Shown here: in pieces, positions 22,245-35,600 of the stretch | Position numbering within the stretch: the first letter of the stretch is position 1 | Layout of the letters: each line of letters starts with the position of its first letter | NCBI GenBank assembly: GCA_030015575.1 | Contig: CM057338.1 | Location: 634,500,189 to 634,564,188 of the forward strand | Direction of reading: 5' to 3' | DNA length: 64,000 nucleotides | Source: Agapanthus africanus | Lineage: Eukaryota > Streptophyta > Magnoliopsida > Asparagales > Amaryllidaceae | The notes under the pieces: model-generated | Told to the model about the DNA's origin: nothing | What the model saw: only the letters and a program-made list of their open reading frames with translations | The model's database searches: none | Made by a program: the position numbers and the translations under genes

Positions 22245-25200
22245 TGTAACGTTTTAGAAATCGTTATGAGAATTTTTCCGTTTTAGGGTTAAATTGTCGG
22301 TATTTTCCGTTTTGACCCGACTGTGTTCAAACGACCATATCGACTTGCTAGCACCTAACTTAGCTAAAATAAAGCTAGTGCGCAAGCTTTGGAGGGATAT
22401 GGGACGTTTTCGTTCAATTTGAATTTTTCCCAATTTTAATGTTATTTTAATGCGGTATTAACATTTTGGGAAATTTCTCTTTTGTGATCTTTTCTTCAAT
22501 TATTCTTGAGTAACTAAACCCACATAATATCTAGATTCATTGTGTGGACTACGATTTAAGTGTTTAAGAAAAGAAAAGAAAAGAATTGAGGTGCATGCAT
22601 GTGTGCATGTGTGTGTGAATGCATTAAATTGCATTTAATGTTGGAAATTGCTAGAAAACCCTACACAATTCCTCTCCGTCCTCACTTGGCCGAATCTCTC
22701 TCTCCCTCTACTGCCCTTAAGCTTTTCTCTTTCATTTCTCTTCAATCCAAACTCAAAACTTCTCCAAAAATCCTAAATATATCACAAATATACCCAAAAG
22801 TCTTGAATTTTGCTCTTGGATCACTTGGAGCTAGGGAAAGCTTGGATCTTGTGAGAAAAATTGTTAGGTATAATACCTACATTGTTAATTAGGAGTTTAT
22901 ATGTTGTTTTGCTCGTTGGTTGTAGCATAGAACGCTTTTTATATCGATTAGTGTGATATCGCGTTTTTAAAGTCTTTTTAGAACTTTTATATCTGCTGTG
23001 ATCTGGAAAATTTAGTGTTTGACCAAACAAAATTATAGAGATGTACTAGTGAACCTGAGATACCACCTGAGAGACGGGGACCACCCCACCGGCCAAGGCC
23101 GGTGACCCTTAAGGCGAAATCCGGCGACGCCGGTTTGGTAGGAAAGGGATGGGGTTAGGTTTCTGTGGGTAGTTGTCTGCTGTTGGTTAGGGGTGTTTGG
23201 TACTATTTACTTTTTTAGTAAATTCAGTATGCAAAATCTGGGATCGATTACCTATAATCTAGTGTTTTGAGTCCGCGTGTTATGTTTTGCGACACGAATC
23301 GTGATTTGGTGCAGCTGCTGTGCTTGGGTAGGTTTTGTTGTATCGTGACGCACGTTAGCCACTAGACGGACACTAGTGAGTTAGTTTAGTATTGGTGCGT
23401 TATTTAATACGTAGTTTTGCGTTATATTGATCGATTCTAAGATGTTCGCTTTATTTCTTGTGTTTGTGAAAATATAGCGTCGCAAGGGGGACTTCGGACG
23501 CTGCGAACAAGGGGAAGCAGGTGGTTGGATTTTCATAGCCGGAGACCATTGGTGAGTAGATTTAATATCTACGGGGAAATCGCCCGTATGGCACTAAGCG
23601 TCGGGGCTAGATAAGATATGATATTAGCCGTATGTTTATGTGCTTATATAGAGATATTGCATGATTAACATTGCATATAGTTACTTGTTGTGCCTGATAC
23701 TATATATATTGTACACTACACTATTATTAACAGTCCGTGTTGCACGAGCACCAATGATATGCTACACACACACTGTCAGTAATTGCCATAATACGCACAA
23801 CACAAATGCTCATTTATATACCTTGCTATTGGTTAGCAACATTGAAACAGTTATACTTGTGCGACAGCGCATATGACATATAGCATACCTGTATACCTAC
23901 ATGCTTATATATATGCCATACTATACCTACATGCTCGCACATATACTTTGCTATGGTTACATGATCAGTTTTATAACATATATATCGGTGGAATGGGACG
24001 CTGTATATATATGTGTTTTGGATTTGGATTTTAGGAACCGCGAAATATATTCAATGACTTGATGCAGTTAAATAGCGGACTTTTCCCGTGATATGCTCAT
24101 ATTGATGTTTTATGTTGCATATGCTGTTTTATGTGGATTTACGTATTTGAGATATGTTTTCATGCGATATGGGAATTTCAAGTGTCGATGTTAGGCACTT
24201 ATATTACGAGAGATATATGGATTTTGAAAGACCGATACGTGGAATCACAAGTGTCGAGGTGGGATACTTGGATTTCGAGGAACATATGGATATCAGAAAG
24301 ACTGATATGTGGAATATAAGTGTCGAAGTGGGATACTTGGGTTTCGAGGAACGTATGGACACGAGTATTTACGTGTCGATGTTAGACACGGGTTTTCATG
24401 ATATTTTAGAGTGTCGATATTTGACACTCAGGTTCCATGAGACTTACAGGATTTGATGGCCGATCTGAGCGCCGATTTGAGTATTTTCGGATTTGGGTGT
24501 TGTTGAGTTACACCGTGTTTTTTTTCCATGCTTATGATTTGTGCATGAGATTATTTATCATCCCGCATTCAGTACTCAGTTGATATGCACTTACTCATGT
24601 AGATATAGTACCTGGTGGTGTACCTTGATCTTGATAGTCGCATATTTATATTGTCATACTCATGCTACCATCTTATATGTTATTGATCATTGCTGTTAGT
24701 GCATACTTGAGATTTCAGTATGATGTTATTTACTATTCACGAGTTGGAAACTCACCCCCGTTGTGCCACAGTGTTTTGCAGGACTTTCCCTCTGAGTAGT
24801 CGCGGTAGGGCGTCTTATCATCTCTACTTTTGCGGATACCGCTACGTTAGGCAGTGAGGCCTTTGCTTTTAGATGGGTTTGCGGTTATCTGCTTGTACAT
24901 TGTATATCTTTTTGTTGGATCTAGTATTCTCCATCTACCACTGTTTGTATATGTCTTAGAGACGACTTGTGAGGACTCTGTGTTGTATATTTTTGTGACT
25001 TTGGGTGTCATGCTCTTGGGAGCTGGTTATGTTGGAAAGTTTACCTCTTTATGCAGTTTCCTTTGATATTTTTTCGCTTCGGCATCGTATACTTGTTGTG
25101 GTGATTGTCTCCGCCGTTGGGCATGATTTTGCTCCCAATTGGGATGCTTTATATTTTATCTGTGTTGTACCCGTTTTCGGGGCTAGTTTTTACAAAGGAG

Positions 25201-25402
25201 GTGCTGCCGAAATTTTAAAGAAAGAAAACTAGAGTTAGAGATTTTACTTGTGATTTTCTAAATGTTTTAAACTATGTTTTCTCCGTTGATCCAGCTTTGG
25301 GGTGGTTTAGATTTCTGGGTTTTCGGCTTACTTAAGTTGCGTACGCCTATAGACGTTACGTAGTTTAAGTGCCGGTTACGGGCCAAATTTTGGGTCGTGA
25401 CA
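22245..25402 (+). mobile_element. Tekay-like 3' LTR, uninterrupted
   Basis: This is the complete 3158-bp LTR, from TGTAACG to GTGACA, followed by TSD AGGTT. It shows the undisturbed form of the 5' LTR, including the empty Athila site near 22516, the donor-like site (GT at 23552), the stem-loop array (24178-24427), and the acceptor-like site ending at 24781. Confidence 0.95.
24178..24427 (+). repeat. Array of five related stem-loops in the Tekay-like 3' LTR
   Basis: This is the counterpart of 16126-16375, with the same five GTGTCGA cores and similar spacing. Its third unit has a better-paired stem (aagtgtc/gatactt). Confidence 0.8.
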
Positions 25403-25407
25403 AGGTT

Positions 25408-25470
25408 GCCTTCACACCTCTAAGTAATTGCTACTTTACTTATAGAGCCCCCGGATGGTAGCAGATCTCG
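25408..25470 (-). mobile_element. Outer gypsy LTR, segment 2 of 3
   Basis: A 63-base remnant sits between the Tekay-like TSD (25403-25407) and the next TSD (25471-25475). Assignment to the outer LTR rests on position: it lies between segments that match consecutive parts of the related LTR. Alone it is too short to identify. Confidence 0.5.
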
Positions 25471-25475
25471 AAACA
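25471..25475. repeat. TSD AAACA of the long-LTR element (left copy)
   Basis: AAACA directly precedes the LTR terminus at 25476 and recurs at 37326-37330 directly after the other terminus. Confidence 0.93.
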
Positions 25476-28400
25476 TGTCACGGCCCGAAAGTACGGAACA
25501 TGACCGGCACTTAAACTACGAACGTCTCGAGGCGTACGTAATCTAAGTAAAACGAAAACCCAGAAATCTAAACCAAGAAAGATGTAGAGTGCAGGAAAAC
25601 CAACTTAAAGCAAGTAGTTTCAATAGCATAAGCCGAATTAGGCAGTTTTAAAAACATCAAAAATTTCCCGAAAATTTCGGCAGGGTCTCCTTTGAAAATA
25701 CTCGCCCCCAAATGGGATACAACATGAATAGTATACGAAATCAATAAAAAGGCATCCCCAAGCGGGAGCTAGCTCTTCGTCAATCGATGGTCACAACCAC
25801 ACAAGCAATATAATATACAACGCTAAAGGCGAGGATCAAAATTCAAAAGGAAACTCAAAAACCACAAGAAAACCACATAAATACAACGCGCGATTCTAAG
25901 GTCGAAAGAATAAACATCACTGGTCTCTATCTCAAATAAATACATATTTGGTTGATGGAACTTCTAGATACAACAGAATAATGATATACAAGATATATAA
26001 TGGGGGTACGATACAAGTAAACCCACCTACTAGCAAATCACCCGAAGGAAACTATGCCCGCAAAGCCGTAATGAAACCTGTACGGCAAACCTGCAAGAAA
26101 CTGGGGCACAACGGGGGTGAGTTGCCAACTCGTGAATAGAAAAATATCTACGCACAGAAATCGCATAAATAACGCAACCTAGGTCAATGATCATAATATA
26201 TCCTCAAATATGTGAATAACACGTAGCCTATAACAAGGCTAGGGTAAATATCTAACCCGAGTGTAATCTCATGTGCCCGTGTCAATGCCTCAAGTAGCAA
26301 TATATCATATGAATGAGGTATGAATACATGAAAATAGAATACATGTAAATGAAGAACTGTTTTCATAATTTAGTGAGATTTCCTTTGTATTTTTAAAATG
26401 AGGTATCATAATGAAATCAGCATAAAACAGTGCCTAGCATCGGCACAAAACGTAATCCCAATATCTCGATATCTCTGTATCACAGTCTCTGTACCTCAAT
26501 ACCTCGAAATCTCAATGTCTCAATCACAATATCTAGGGCGCCGTCAGTCCAGACCGGCCCCTACCATCCATCTCAAGACCACGACGGTATCCTCCGGATA
26601 TCCGACGCGTCGGGTAAAATCACCGGTAGGTAGTGCTCCCCTGCCAGGCTCACATCATCATCATCACGCGCTTCTTTCCCCGGGGTACCTTACCGGGTCC
26701 ACCATGTACCCGAAACGGTTCATCCGTCTCCTCGAATCGGGTCTCGAAATCCATCAGCAAACTCATGGTGGACGACTCATACATCATGGGAATAACCGCA
26801 CTTTTTATTTAAAAAGAGAGAAATCAGTTTAGATAAGTTTTGCGGTTTTCTCCACAAATCCAGAAAATTTCATGGAAATCCGAATCCAAATCATCAATAG
26901 CATGTAAAAACCATGAATATAGGCATAACAATGAATAACAGCATGCATGAAGTGACAAGTAAATACTACAATGTTAAGCTGGCATATAAGGCAGGCACAC
27001 TAATATCATGTCAAATTACTAACTAACAAGCTAAGTCAAGCAAGAATATTTTCTAAGGTGTACGTGACATGGCAATTACCGATGAAGATGTGTGTGAGCC
27101 GGCAAGTAAGTGTACGTGGTACATACGCATTATCGGTAATGGTGCTGGTGTCCTAACAATATGATATCAACATTGCAATAAGAAATTATAACATAAGTAT
27201 GCGATGCGAAGCGAACCACAATAATAAGCGGGAGCTGAATACTAGACGCAACTGTAACTAACCTGCATTAATCTAATATAAGTCCTACAAATGGTGCCTT
27301 TTGAAATAACACGAATCATGGGGTTTTGAAAATAGGGGCTACGGTGTTTTTATGAAAAGATACGTCTTTTGAAATATCCGTAGGATTCCTTGGGCTATCT
27401 TTTAAAATACCCACGATTCGTTAGTTTTTGAAATAGGTAAGAATCTAATCTAATCTAACAACTAAACTAAACTAAAGGGCTAAGCTAACAAGATGGACTA
27501 CAGGTAAGGAAACCGCCTAACATCTGAGTCGATCCATATACATACCTGTATATATATTAGTCGGTGATCCCGCCTCAATAATATCATATCCGATACCATA
27601 TCTACAATCAGCCATCCCAAGTCAAGAGTGCGGATCAATCATCAAGATATAGCTCGTACGTAAATCCGTAGTACGGCATCCCCAAATCTGGGTACGGGTC
27701 AATATCATATTCCTCACACCATTCCTCTGGTATCCTCTTTATTCAAGATCATAGTCTAGGGTACTGACCTATGTCTAGTACAATACTAATATCCTCAATA
27801 TACCCATGATCTGACTATAGATCGACAATCTCGTACAAACCGATACCGTCAGCACATAGCATCATCAAGGGTATACATCGCCCGATACGGCCTAATATCA
27901 ATATTCTAGCATATCATGCCTCATATCACGATCACATGTCGACCATTTTATTTGTAACATTATTCACCCGTATCGCCGTCCCAAGATCCGCTATAACACC
28001 AGGACGTACCTCAAGTACGAATCCTGCCATATCACCGATATCACAACCACAAAACAAATCTCATCGACTCAGCTCAATCCCAAGTATCATCCTCAAATCC
28101 GTATGTGAACACATAAGTATAAAGAATCTCATGAGCACATATAAAAAGGAATGTATGCATGTATGTGTGTGTGTATGTGTAGTGCAACACTACCCTAGGG
28201 TTCGCAACACTAAAGTAATCCAACACACCAATATCCATCCTAACATCGTTATTAATCCCAAATAACATATACTAATTGTTGGTGTGTATACGCATCCGTA
28301 TACACCACCACGGACTGCGGGGGTGCTATACGCCATCCACCCGACTTCTCCCAGTGGATATAGATCTACTCACCTGGTCCTCGTTCGCCGGTGCAGACGT

Positions 28401-30135
28401 CGCCACGCGCTTGCTTGTCGTCTCGAAGTCCACATGGGGTACCTACATATCATAACGCACCATACCGCATTAAAATCCGACTCATCACCAAAACGACGCA
28501 CGAATCCCACATAGGTCAAAACCTATGGTTGCTTTCGCAAATCGACCCAAAAACCCTCGACGTCGGCGTACAAACGCCAAACCATCGAGAAAACTCCCAA
28601 CACACTCATTTGCACATTCACGAACACTAATTTTAATATAAAATAGGTTAAAATTCACAAAAACCCCAATTTCACATAAAAAGTCATTTTTCCGAAAATC
28701 TAGCAAGCACAATTTGCCGTTTTTGTACAAAAAATGATGTTTTAACAATTCTAGTGACCAAGATGATAACTTAATATCTTAATTATGCCATAGAAACCAT
28801 TACATAAATTTTAAACCCACAATTTAATTCGATTTGAAAAACCTAGTTTGCAATATTAACCAATTTTAACAATTTTATAGCAAAATGCACAAACTACAAT
28901 CTAGCTTGGATTTTCATGAACTAAAGTATTAAAATACACTTAATAATGTTAATGAAGTCATGAAAAAACCTAATTATATTTTTCTCATAATCAAATTCAT
29001 GATTTACAAAAACCTAGCTAGCAATATAGCTTAAATATTACAATTCCAAACTAACAATTTGCAACTAGAAATTTGATTAGGTTTTCATTTCACAATATGA
29101 AGAACTACAATTGCAACAACAATTACATACACAAAAACCTAACTTGAATTTCATAAACCCTTACTAAGTTTTTCCAAACATAAAATTAAACCCAAATTAA
29201 TAACTAATAATGCTTGATTTAAGGTATTCAAACAATAATTTAACAAAAGGTCTTGATTTATTCCTCACAAGATCACGGATCTAGCATGCAAATTCTAGCC
29301 TCCAAAAGTAGCTTCCATGCTCCTAGATCCATGTAAGTTTGGCTAATGAGAAATGGGTAGGAGTTGGATTTGGATTTTGGGATTTATTTGATGGATTTTG
29401 AGGCAATTTTTGAAGCAAAAGAGATGGAAAATGAGGGGAAAAGATGGGGGCTGTTGTAGCAGAATTTCGGCTGAGGAGGGAGTGGGGAGAGGTGTGGGGG
29501 ATTTGTGGAAAAGAATCCAAGTCAAAGCCCCTCCCAAATTACCATAATACCCCCCACCTACTTTACTATATATAAAAACCTTATTTTAACCCATTTCTCA
29601 CATGATTTAAGGTCAAAAAGAGGGAAATAAAATTCTTGGGCTGCTACAATAGTGTGGGGCCGGCCAAGGGGAGTGAGGGTGAGTGTGAGAGACTTTACAA
29701 AAAAATTCTATGCAAAAAGACCCCCCACAATACCATATTTGCAAGTTTTAGTTCAAAATAACTATATTTTTGTTTTCCATATAATAAATCAATAAAAACT
29801 TGAAATAAAATACTAAAAAATTATATTACAACTAGATTTTAATTAACATGATTTTAAAGATTAAAATTAGCCCATTTAAATTTGTATTTATCGCTAATTT
29901 AATGTATTTTCTTACCGGCTTAAAATAATATTAAAATAATTAATTTCGGAAAATTTTTCAGAAAATTTGAAATTTCAGCAGTGGCTCAATAAACACCAAA
30001 TACTAGCAATTACATAGCTAGAATATGTATATTTAATTTTATATTAAAGATATTTGCATTTTGACTTTTTACAGAAAACCCCCTTATTTTACCGTTTTTT
30101 CGAAATTTCACCGAAACGATTTTCAAAACGTTACA
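25476..30135 (-). mobile_element. LARD-like 3' LTR (left copy)
   Basis: This 4660-bp LTR matches 32643-37325 throughout. In sense (minus) direction it has a donor-like GGTGAGTAG (GT at 28373-28372), an acceptor-like TTTCTTGCAG (ending at 26091), the stem-loop GTGCCGATGCTAGGCAC (complement of 26430-26446) and the palindrome at 26119-26131. Frames within it (26398-26832, 27936-28265 and others) recur in both LTRs without recognisable homology. Confidence 0.93.
26430..26446 (-). repeat. Stem-loop GTGCC/GGCAC in the LARD-like LTR
   Basis: The minus strand reads GTGCCGATGCTAGGCAC, a 5-bp stem with a 7-base loop. It matches the Tekay-like LTR unit GTGTCGATGTTAGACAC with both sides of one base pair changed. 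The partner LTR (33598-33614) keeps all but one stem base. Confidence 0.75.
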
Positions 30136-30596
30136 ATCTTCCCCCCTTAAAGAAATTCGGTCCCCGAATTTAAATTAAAACTTTTCCCAAATACTAAAAT
30201 ATTTCAGCCAAAACCATCAAATCGCCGGGGCTCCGAAATCATAAATACATAAAACAAATCGTAAGGCAACGCATGCGCATGAAAAACGAGCATATAACTC
30301 AAACCAGAACTCCGTCAAGCATCCCGCAATCATCGGAGTCATGGGGAAGACATCAATACCAAATCCAAAGCAAAACCAATATGATATAACTCGAAACTAT
30401 ACATGTAAAATATATTCAGGTACTGTCCTCTGACTAGTCCTGCTCAGTACGAAAACACATAGCAATATCATAAAAACGTACTGCTCTATAAGAAAAATCA
30501 ATCCCCAAAATACGCGTATGAATACTACGTGCTTCTTGTGCGCACGAAAATCAAAATCCAAATATGTGCCATACATATGCACAGAAACAACATCTA

Positions 30597-31056
30597 AGTG
30601 CATCGGGTGTGCACGAAACATCTGTCATAGGCAACATGTGTGCCTGACAGCAAAATCAGGTGCATCTGACATGCACGAAAAATCTTGATTTAGTGCATCT
30701 GGTGTGCACCAAAATCACACTTCAAAACATGCGCCCAACATGCGCGAAAATCCAAATCAGGTGCATCCATCGTGCACGAAATCATGAAATCCAATACCAA
30801 GTGCCGAACATGCGCAAAATCAAATCAGGTGCACAAGGTGCACAAAACAAATATCGAACATCACCATCGAAATCAAAGTCCAGGGCATCTAAATGCACAA
30901 CATACGTAACACTGCACTGCAAGCATATATGAACTATACCGCGTGCAAAAACCAAATCGTGTGCGTATATATGCACAAAATCAACTCAAATGTCTAAAAC
31001 CGTAAAATCGCAAACATGTGTAACCAAGCACGAAAACGATATCAAGTGCAACACTG
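30597..31056 (-). repeat. Degenerate array of GTGCA...TGCAC inverted repeats
   Basis: Roughly nine or ten units of GTGCA, 5-8 bases, TGCAC are spaced about 30-60 bases apart, usually followed by gaaaatc (for example gtgcatctgacatgcac, gtgcatctggtgtgcac, gtgcatccatcgtgcac). Each can form a short hairpin. Spacers are AT-rich and poorly conserved. Confidence 0.75.
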
Positions 31057-32626
31057 TGCAAAGATCGTAAATCCTCAATCATCAAAATCAAATCATGCGA
31101 ATAAATCACCCAAAACATCGAAATCAATAATGGCAGAATAGTACCGCTCAAGTGCATCCTCTAAGAATCTCGGGCCAACTGTCGCGGTCACTAGTGGGAC
31201 GTCTCGTCGATGATCATGAACTCTGGCCTGCTGGTGTGCGTAACACGACCACTCCTGGGTCCAAATCTTCTCGTAATTTATCCCAGAAAGGTCCTGTCGA
31301 GGTCTCTCCCAAATCTCGCCTCTGCCGAACTATCCGAAAGTCATCGTTCCTTACTAGATCTGTTCTCGTTCCAGAACGGCTGCATACTCATCACGACTCC
31401 TTCTGGAAGGTAAATCCAAGTACCATGCCTCGGCATGCGCATCGCATCTCTGATGTCGGCAGAGTGGAACGTCATCTCATCTAGATCTGGTACGAACCTC
31501 TTACTTCACTTTCCTCTAATGTCGTCTTCTTTGGACTCGTCTCGTCGCGGCTGCATGGACTGAGCTCCAACGGCTATCCTCGTATCTGGAGTCTCCCAAG
31601 AAATGCATCTCACCACCTAGCATCCGAATTAAGTCGAGCCATCCGATCGAGTCGTCAAAACCTCATAATCCCCCAAGAGCTCAACATCTTGGGCAGAGTT
31701 TAATAGTATCGAGTACATACCACAGCATCGGTGGTCCAGCCGTAGAAGGGCAAACCCAAGCCTCACTAATGGCGCCGTAGAACTGCCGCAAACCCGAAGG
31801 TTCAAAGGCTTTCACACGGTCATTAAGTCGAGTTAGGGTTTCATTCTTCTAGAGGGGCCATAGAATTGCCTGCATGTCTTTCTGACTACTTTAAACTTGA
31901 AATAATAGGTTTCTGACATTCGATCGTCTCTGTCGACTCCCAACGTCTCCGCGTGAAGTCGTCTCTAGCTGGAATAAATCTATCTGATGACCTCGCATCG
32001 GGGTAGGCGAACGATCCACATGTCCTAGTCATTCATCCTCGATGACTAGCGACCTTCTATCATCTCTTAGTACAACTCGTTCTGCACTAACGCCAGCATC
32101 TGGGGCAATATCTCGTCGTTCGCAGCAATAACTGGCTCGCTCGTCTGCACGCTGAACAGTGTCTCGACCATCATGGATAAGCAACACACCAACGGTCATC
32201 AAAATCTGGCTGGCCTCTGTCAGTGGCCCAATCCTCTGATACTGATCGGCACGTCCGAGAAATCTCATAAAGGCGATCCGCCAAACGCTCGTGGGGCGGA
32301 AACACAGTAAAAAGACACATCTCCGCAATCGAGTGTCGCCGGAATTTCGCCCTGGTCAGTCCTCGTTCGTGACGAGCTCGTGCTGACCGCAACTCTAGCC
32401 GTAGCTCTCCCTGCCCGTAATCGTGGCAGCAAAACCATAACTGGTACTGATGAGGCTAGATCGGAATGAATATAATACTGAGCAAAGAAATGTACATCCT
32501 AAGGCTTCTTAAGTGGAGTAGCGTATCGTAAATATGCCGCGGAACATACCCACGGTACGTCACTCTACTTTAGTCACCTATTCCATCAACCAAGGGTCAT
32601 CCTACGCTCCGAAGGTAAAACCTAAC

Positions 32627-32638
32627 GCTCTGATACCA
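32627..32638 (-). promoter_or_regulatory. LARD-like primer-binding site (tRNA-iMet type)
   Basis: The minus strand reads TGGTATCAGAGC four bases inside the 5' LTR, a perfect match to the usual plant iMet PBS core. Confidence 0.93.
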
Positions 32639-32642
32639 ACTT

Positions 32643-35600
32643 TGTCACGACCCGAAAGTACGGAACATGACCGGCACTTAAACTACGAACGTCTCGAGGC
32701 GTACGTAATCTAAGTAAACCGAAAACCCAGAAATCCAAACCAAGAAAGATGTAGAGTGCAGGAAAAACCAACTTAAAGCAAGTAGTTTCAATAGCATAAG
32801 CCGAATTAGGCGGTTTTAAAAACATCAAAAATTTCCCGAAAATTTCGGCAGAGTCTCCTTTGAAAATACTGGCCCCCAAATGGGATACAACATGAATAGT
32901 ATACGAAATCAATAAAAAGGCATCCCCAAGCGGGAGCTAGCTCTTCATCAATCGACGGTCACAACCACACAAGCAATATAATATACAACGCCAAAGGCGA
33001 GGATCAAAATTCAAAAGGAAACTCAAAAACCACAAGAAAACCACATAAATACAACGCGCGATTCTAAGGTCGAAAGAATAAACATCACTGGTCTCTATCT
33101 CAAATAAATACATGTTTGGTTGATGGAACTTCTAGATACAACAGAATAATGATATACAAGATATATAATGGGGGTACGATACAAGTAAACCCACCTACTA
33201 GCAAATCACCCGAAGGAAACTATACCCGCAAAACCGTAATGAAACCTGTACGGCAAACCTGCAAGAAACTAGGGCACAACGGGGGTGAGTTGCCAACTCG
33301 TGAATAGAAAAATATCTACGCACATAAATCGCATAAATAACGCAACCTAGGTCAATGATCATAATATATCCTCAAATATATGAATAACACGTAGCCTATA
33401 ACAAGGCTAGGGTAAATATCTAACCCGAGTGTAATCTCATGTGCCCGTGTCAGTGCCTCAGGTAGCAATATATCATATGAATGAGGTATGAATGCATGAA
33501 AATAGAATACATGTAAATGAAGAACTGTTTTCATAATTTAGTGAGATTTCCTTTGTATTTTTAAAATGAGGTATCATAATGAAATCAGCATAAAACAGTG
33601 CCTAGCATCGGAACAAAACGTAATCCCAATATCTCGATATCTCTGTATCACAGTCTCTGTACCTCAATACCTCGAAATCTCAATGTCTCAATCACAATAT
33701 CTAGGGCGCCGTCAGTCCAGACCGGCCCCTACCATCCATCTCAAGACCACGACGGTATCCTCCGGATATCCGACGCGTCGGGTAAAATCACCGGTAGGTA
33801 GTGCTCCCCTGCCAGGCTCACATCGTCATCATCACGCGCTTCTTGCCCCGGGATACCTTACCGGGTCCACCATGTACCCGAAACGGTTCATCCGTCTCCT
33901 CGAATCGGGTCTCGAAATCCATCAGCAAACTCATGGTGGACGACTCATACATCATGGGAAAAACCGCACTTTTTATTTAAAAAGAGAGAAATCAGTTTAT
34001 ATAAGTTTTGCGGTTTTCCCCCCAAATCCAGAAAATTTCATGGAAATCCGAATCCAAATCATCAATAGCATGTAAAAACCATGAATATAGGCATAACAAT
34101 GAATAACAGTATGCATGAAGTGACAAGTAAATACTACAATGTTAAGCTGGCATATAAGGCAGGCACACTAATATCATGTCAAATTACTAACTAACAAGCT
34201 AAGTCACGCAATAATATTTTCTAAGGTGTACGTGACATGGCAATTACCGATGAAGATGTGTGTGAGCCGGAAAGTAAGTGTACATGGTACATACGCATCA
34301 TCGGTAATGGCGCTGGTGTCCTAACAATATGATATCAACATTGCAATAAGAAATTATAACATAAGTATGCGATGCGAAGCGAACCACAATAATAAGCGGG
34401 AGCTGAATACTAGACGCAACTGTAACTAACCTGCATTAATCTAATATAAGTCCTACAAATGGTGCCTTTTGAAATAACACGAATTATGGGGTTTTGAAAA
34501 TAGGGGCTACGGTGTTTTTATGAAAAGATACGTCTTTTGAAATATCCGTAGGATCCCTTGGGCTGTCTTTTAAAATACCCACGATTCGTTAGTTTTTGAA
34601 ATAGTTAAGAATCGAATCTAATCTAACAACTAAACTAAACTAAAGGGCTAAGCTAACAAGCTGGACTACAGGTAAGGAAACCGCCTAACATCTGAGTCGA
34701 TCCATATACATACATGTATATATATTAGTCGGTGATCCCGCCTCAATAATATCATATCCGATACCATATCTACAATCAGCCATCCCAAGTCAAGAGTGCG
34801 GATCAATCATCAAGATATAGCTCGTACGTAAATCCGTCGTACGGCATCCCCAAATCTGGGTACGGGTCAATATCATATTCCTCACACCATTCCTCTGGTA
34901 TCCTCTTTATTCAAGATCATAGTCTAGGGTACTGACCTATGTCTAGTACAATACTAATATCCTCAATATACCCATGATCTGATTACAGATCGACAATCTC
35001 GTACAAACCGATACCGTCAGCACATAGCATCATCAAGGGTATACATCGCCCGCTACGGCCTAATATCAATATCCTAGCATATCATGCCTCATATCACGAT
35101 CACATGTCGACCATTTTATTTATAAAACTATTCACCCGTATCGCCGCCCCAAGATCCGCTATAACACCAGGACGTACCTCAAGTACGAATCCTGCCATAT
35201 CACCGATATCACAACCACAAAACAAATCTCATCGACTCAGCTCAATCCCAAGTATCATCCTCAAATCCGTATGTGAACACATAGTCCCATACCCATGTGA
35301 ACACATAACTATAAAGAATCTCATGAGCACATATAAAAAGAAATGTATGCAAGTATGTATGTGTGTATGTGTAGTGCAACACTACCCTAGGGTTCGCAAC
35401 ACTAAAGTAATCCAACACACCAATATCCATCCTAACATCGTTATTAATCCCAAATAACATATACTAATTGTTGGTGTGTATACGCATCCGTATACACCAC
35501 CACGGACTGCGGGGGTGCTATACGCCATCCACCCGACTTCTCCCCGTAGATATAAATCTACTCACCTGGTCCTCGTTCGCCGGTGCCGACGTCGCCACGC

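Larger units (their letters stand above)
1272..25402 (+). mobile_element. Tekay/Del-like chromodomain Ty3/gypsy element, with nested Athila insertion
   Basis: This plus-strand element has LTRs of about 3.15 kb, each starting TGTAACG and ending GTCGTGACA, a degenerate iMet-type primer-binding site, gag-pol in the order gag, protease, RT, RNase H, integrase, chromodomain, and a purine tract before the 3' LTR. The 5' LTR is split by the Athila element at 1551-14464. The long LTRs, the integrase wording and the C-terminal chromodomain-like segment point to the Tekay/Del clade of chromoviruses. The element is broken, with several interruptions in the coding region. LTRs differ by about 3-4 percent in sampled stretches, older than the Athila inside it, as nesting requires. 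Confidence 0.93.
30136..32642 (-). other. LARD-like interior, gag-like remnant at most
   Basis: These 2507 bases run between PPT and PBS. The part near the PBS (about 31950-32440 on the minus strand) has the position of gag and a frame of about 99 codons at 32328-32029, with weak gag-like flavour (tgaccagggcg as in the Tekay-like gag start), but no zinc knuckle or pol motif. The middle (about 31140-31950) is CT-rich and unassigned. The part near the PPT is the GTGCA array at 30597-31056. Confidence 0.6.

Noticed and set aside
26398-26832. 144- and 169-codon frames repeated at 26398 and 33566
   Set aside because: They repeat because the LARD-like LTR repeats. The sister LTRs do not keep the frame, and no homology is recognised.
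30597-31056. Possible CRISPR-like or satellite array
   Set aside because: Units and spacing are irregular and degenerate, the genome is eukaryotic, and the repeat lies inside a retroelement interior.
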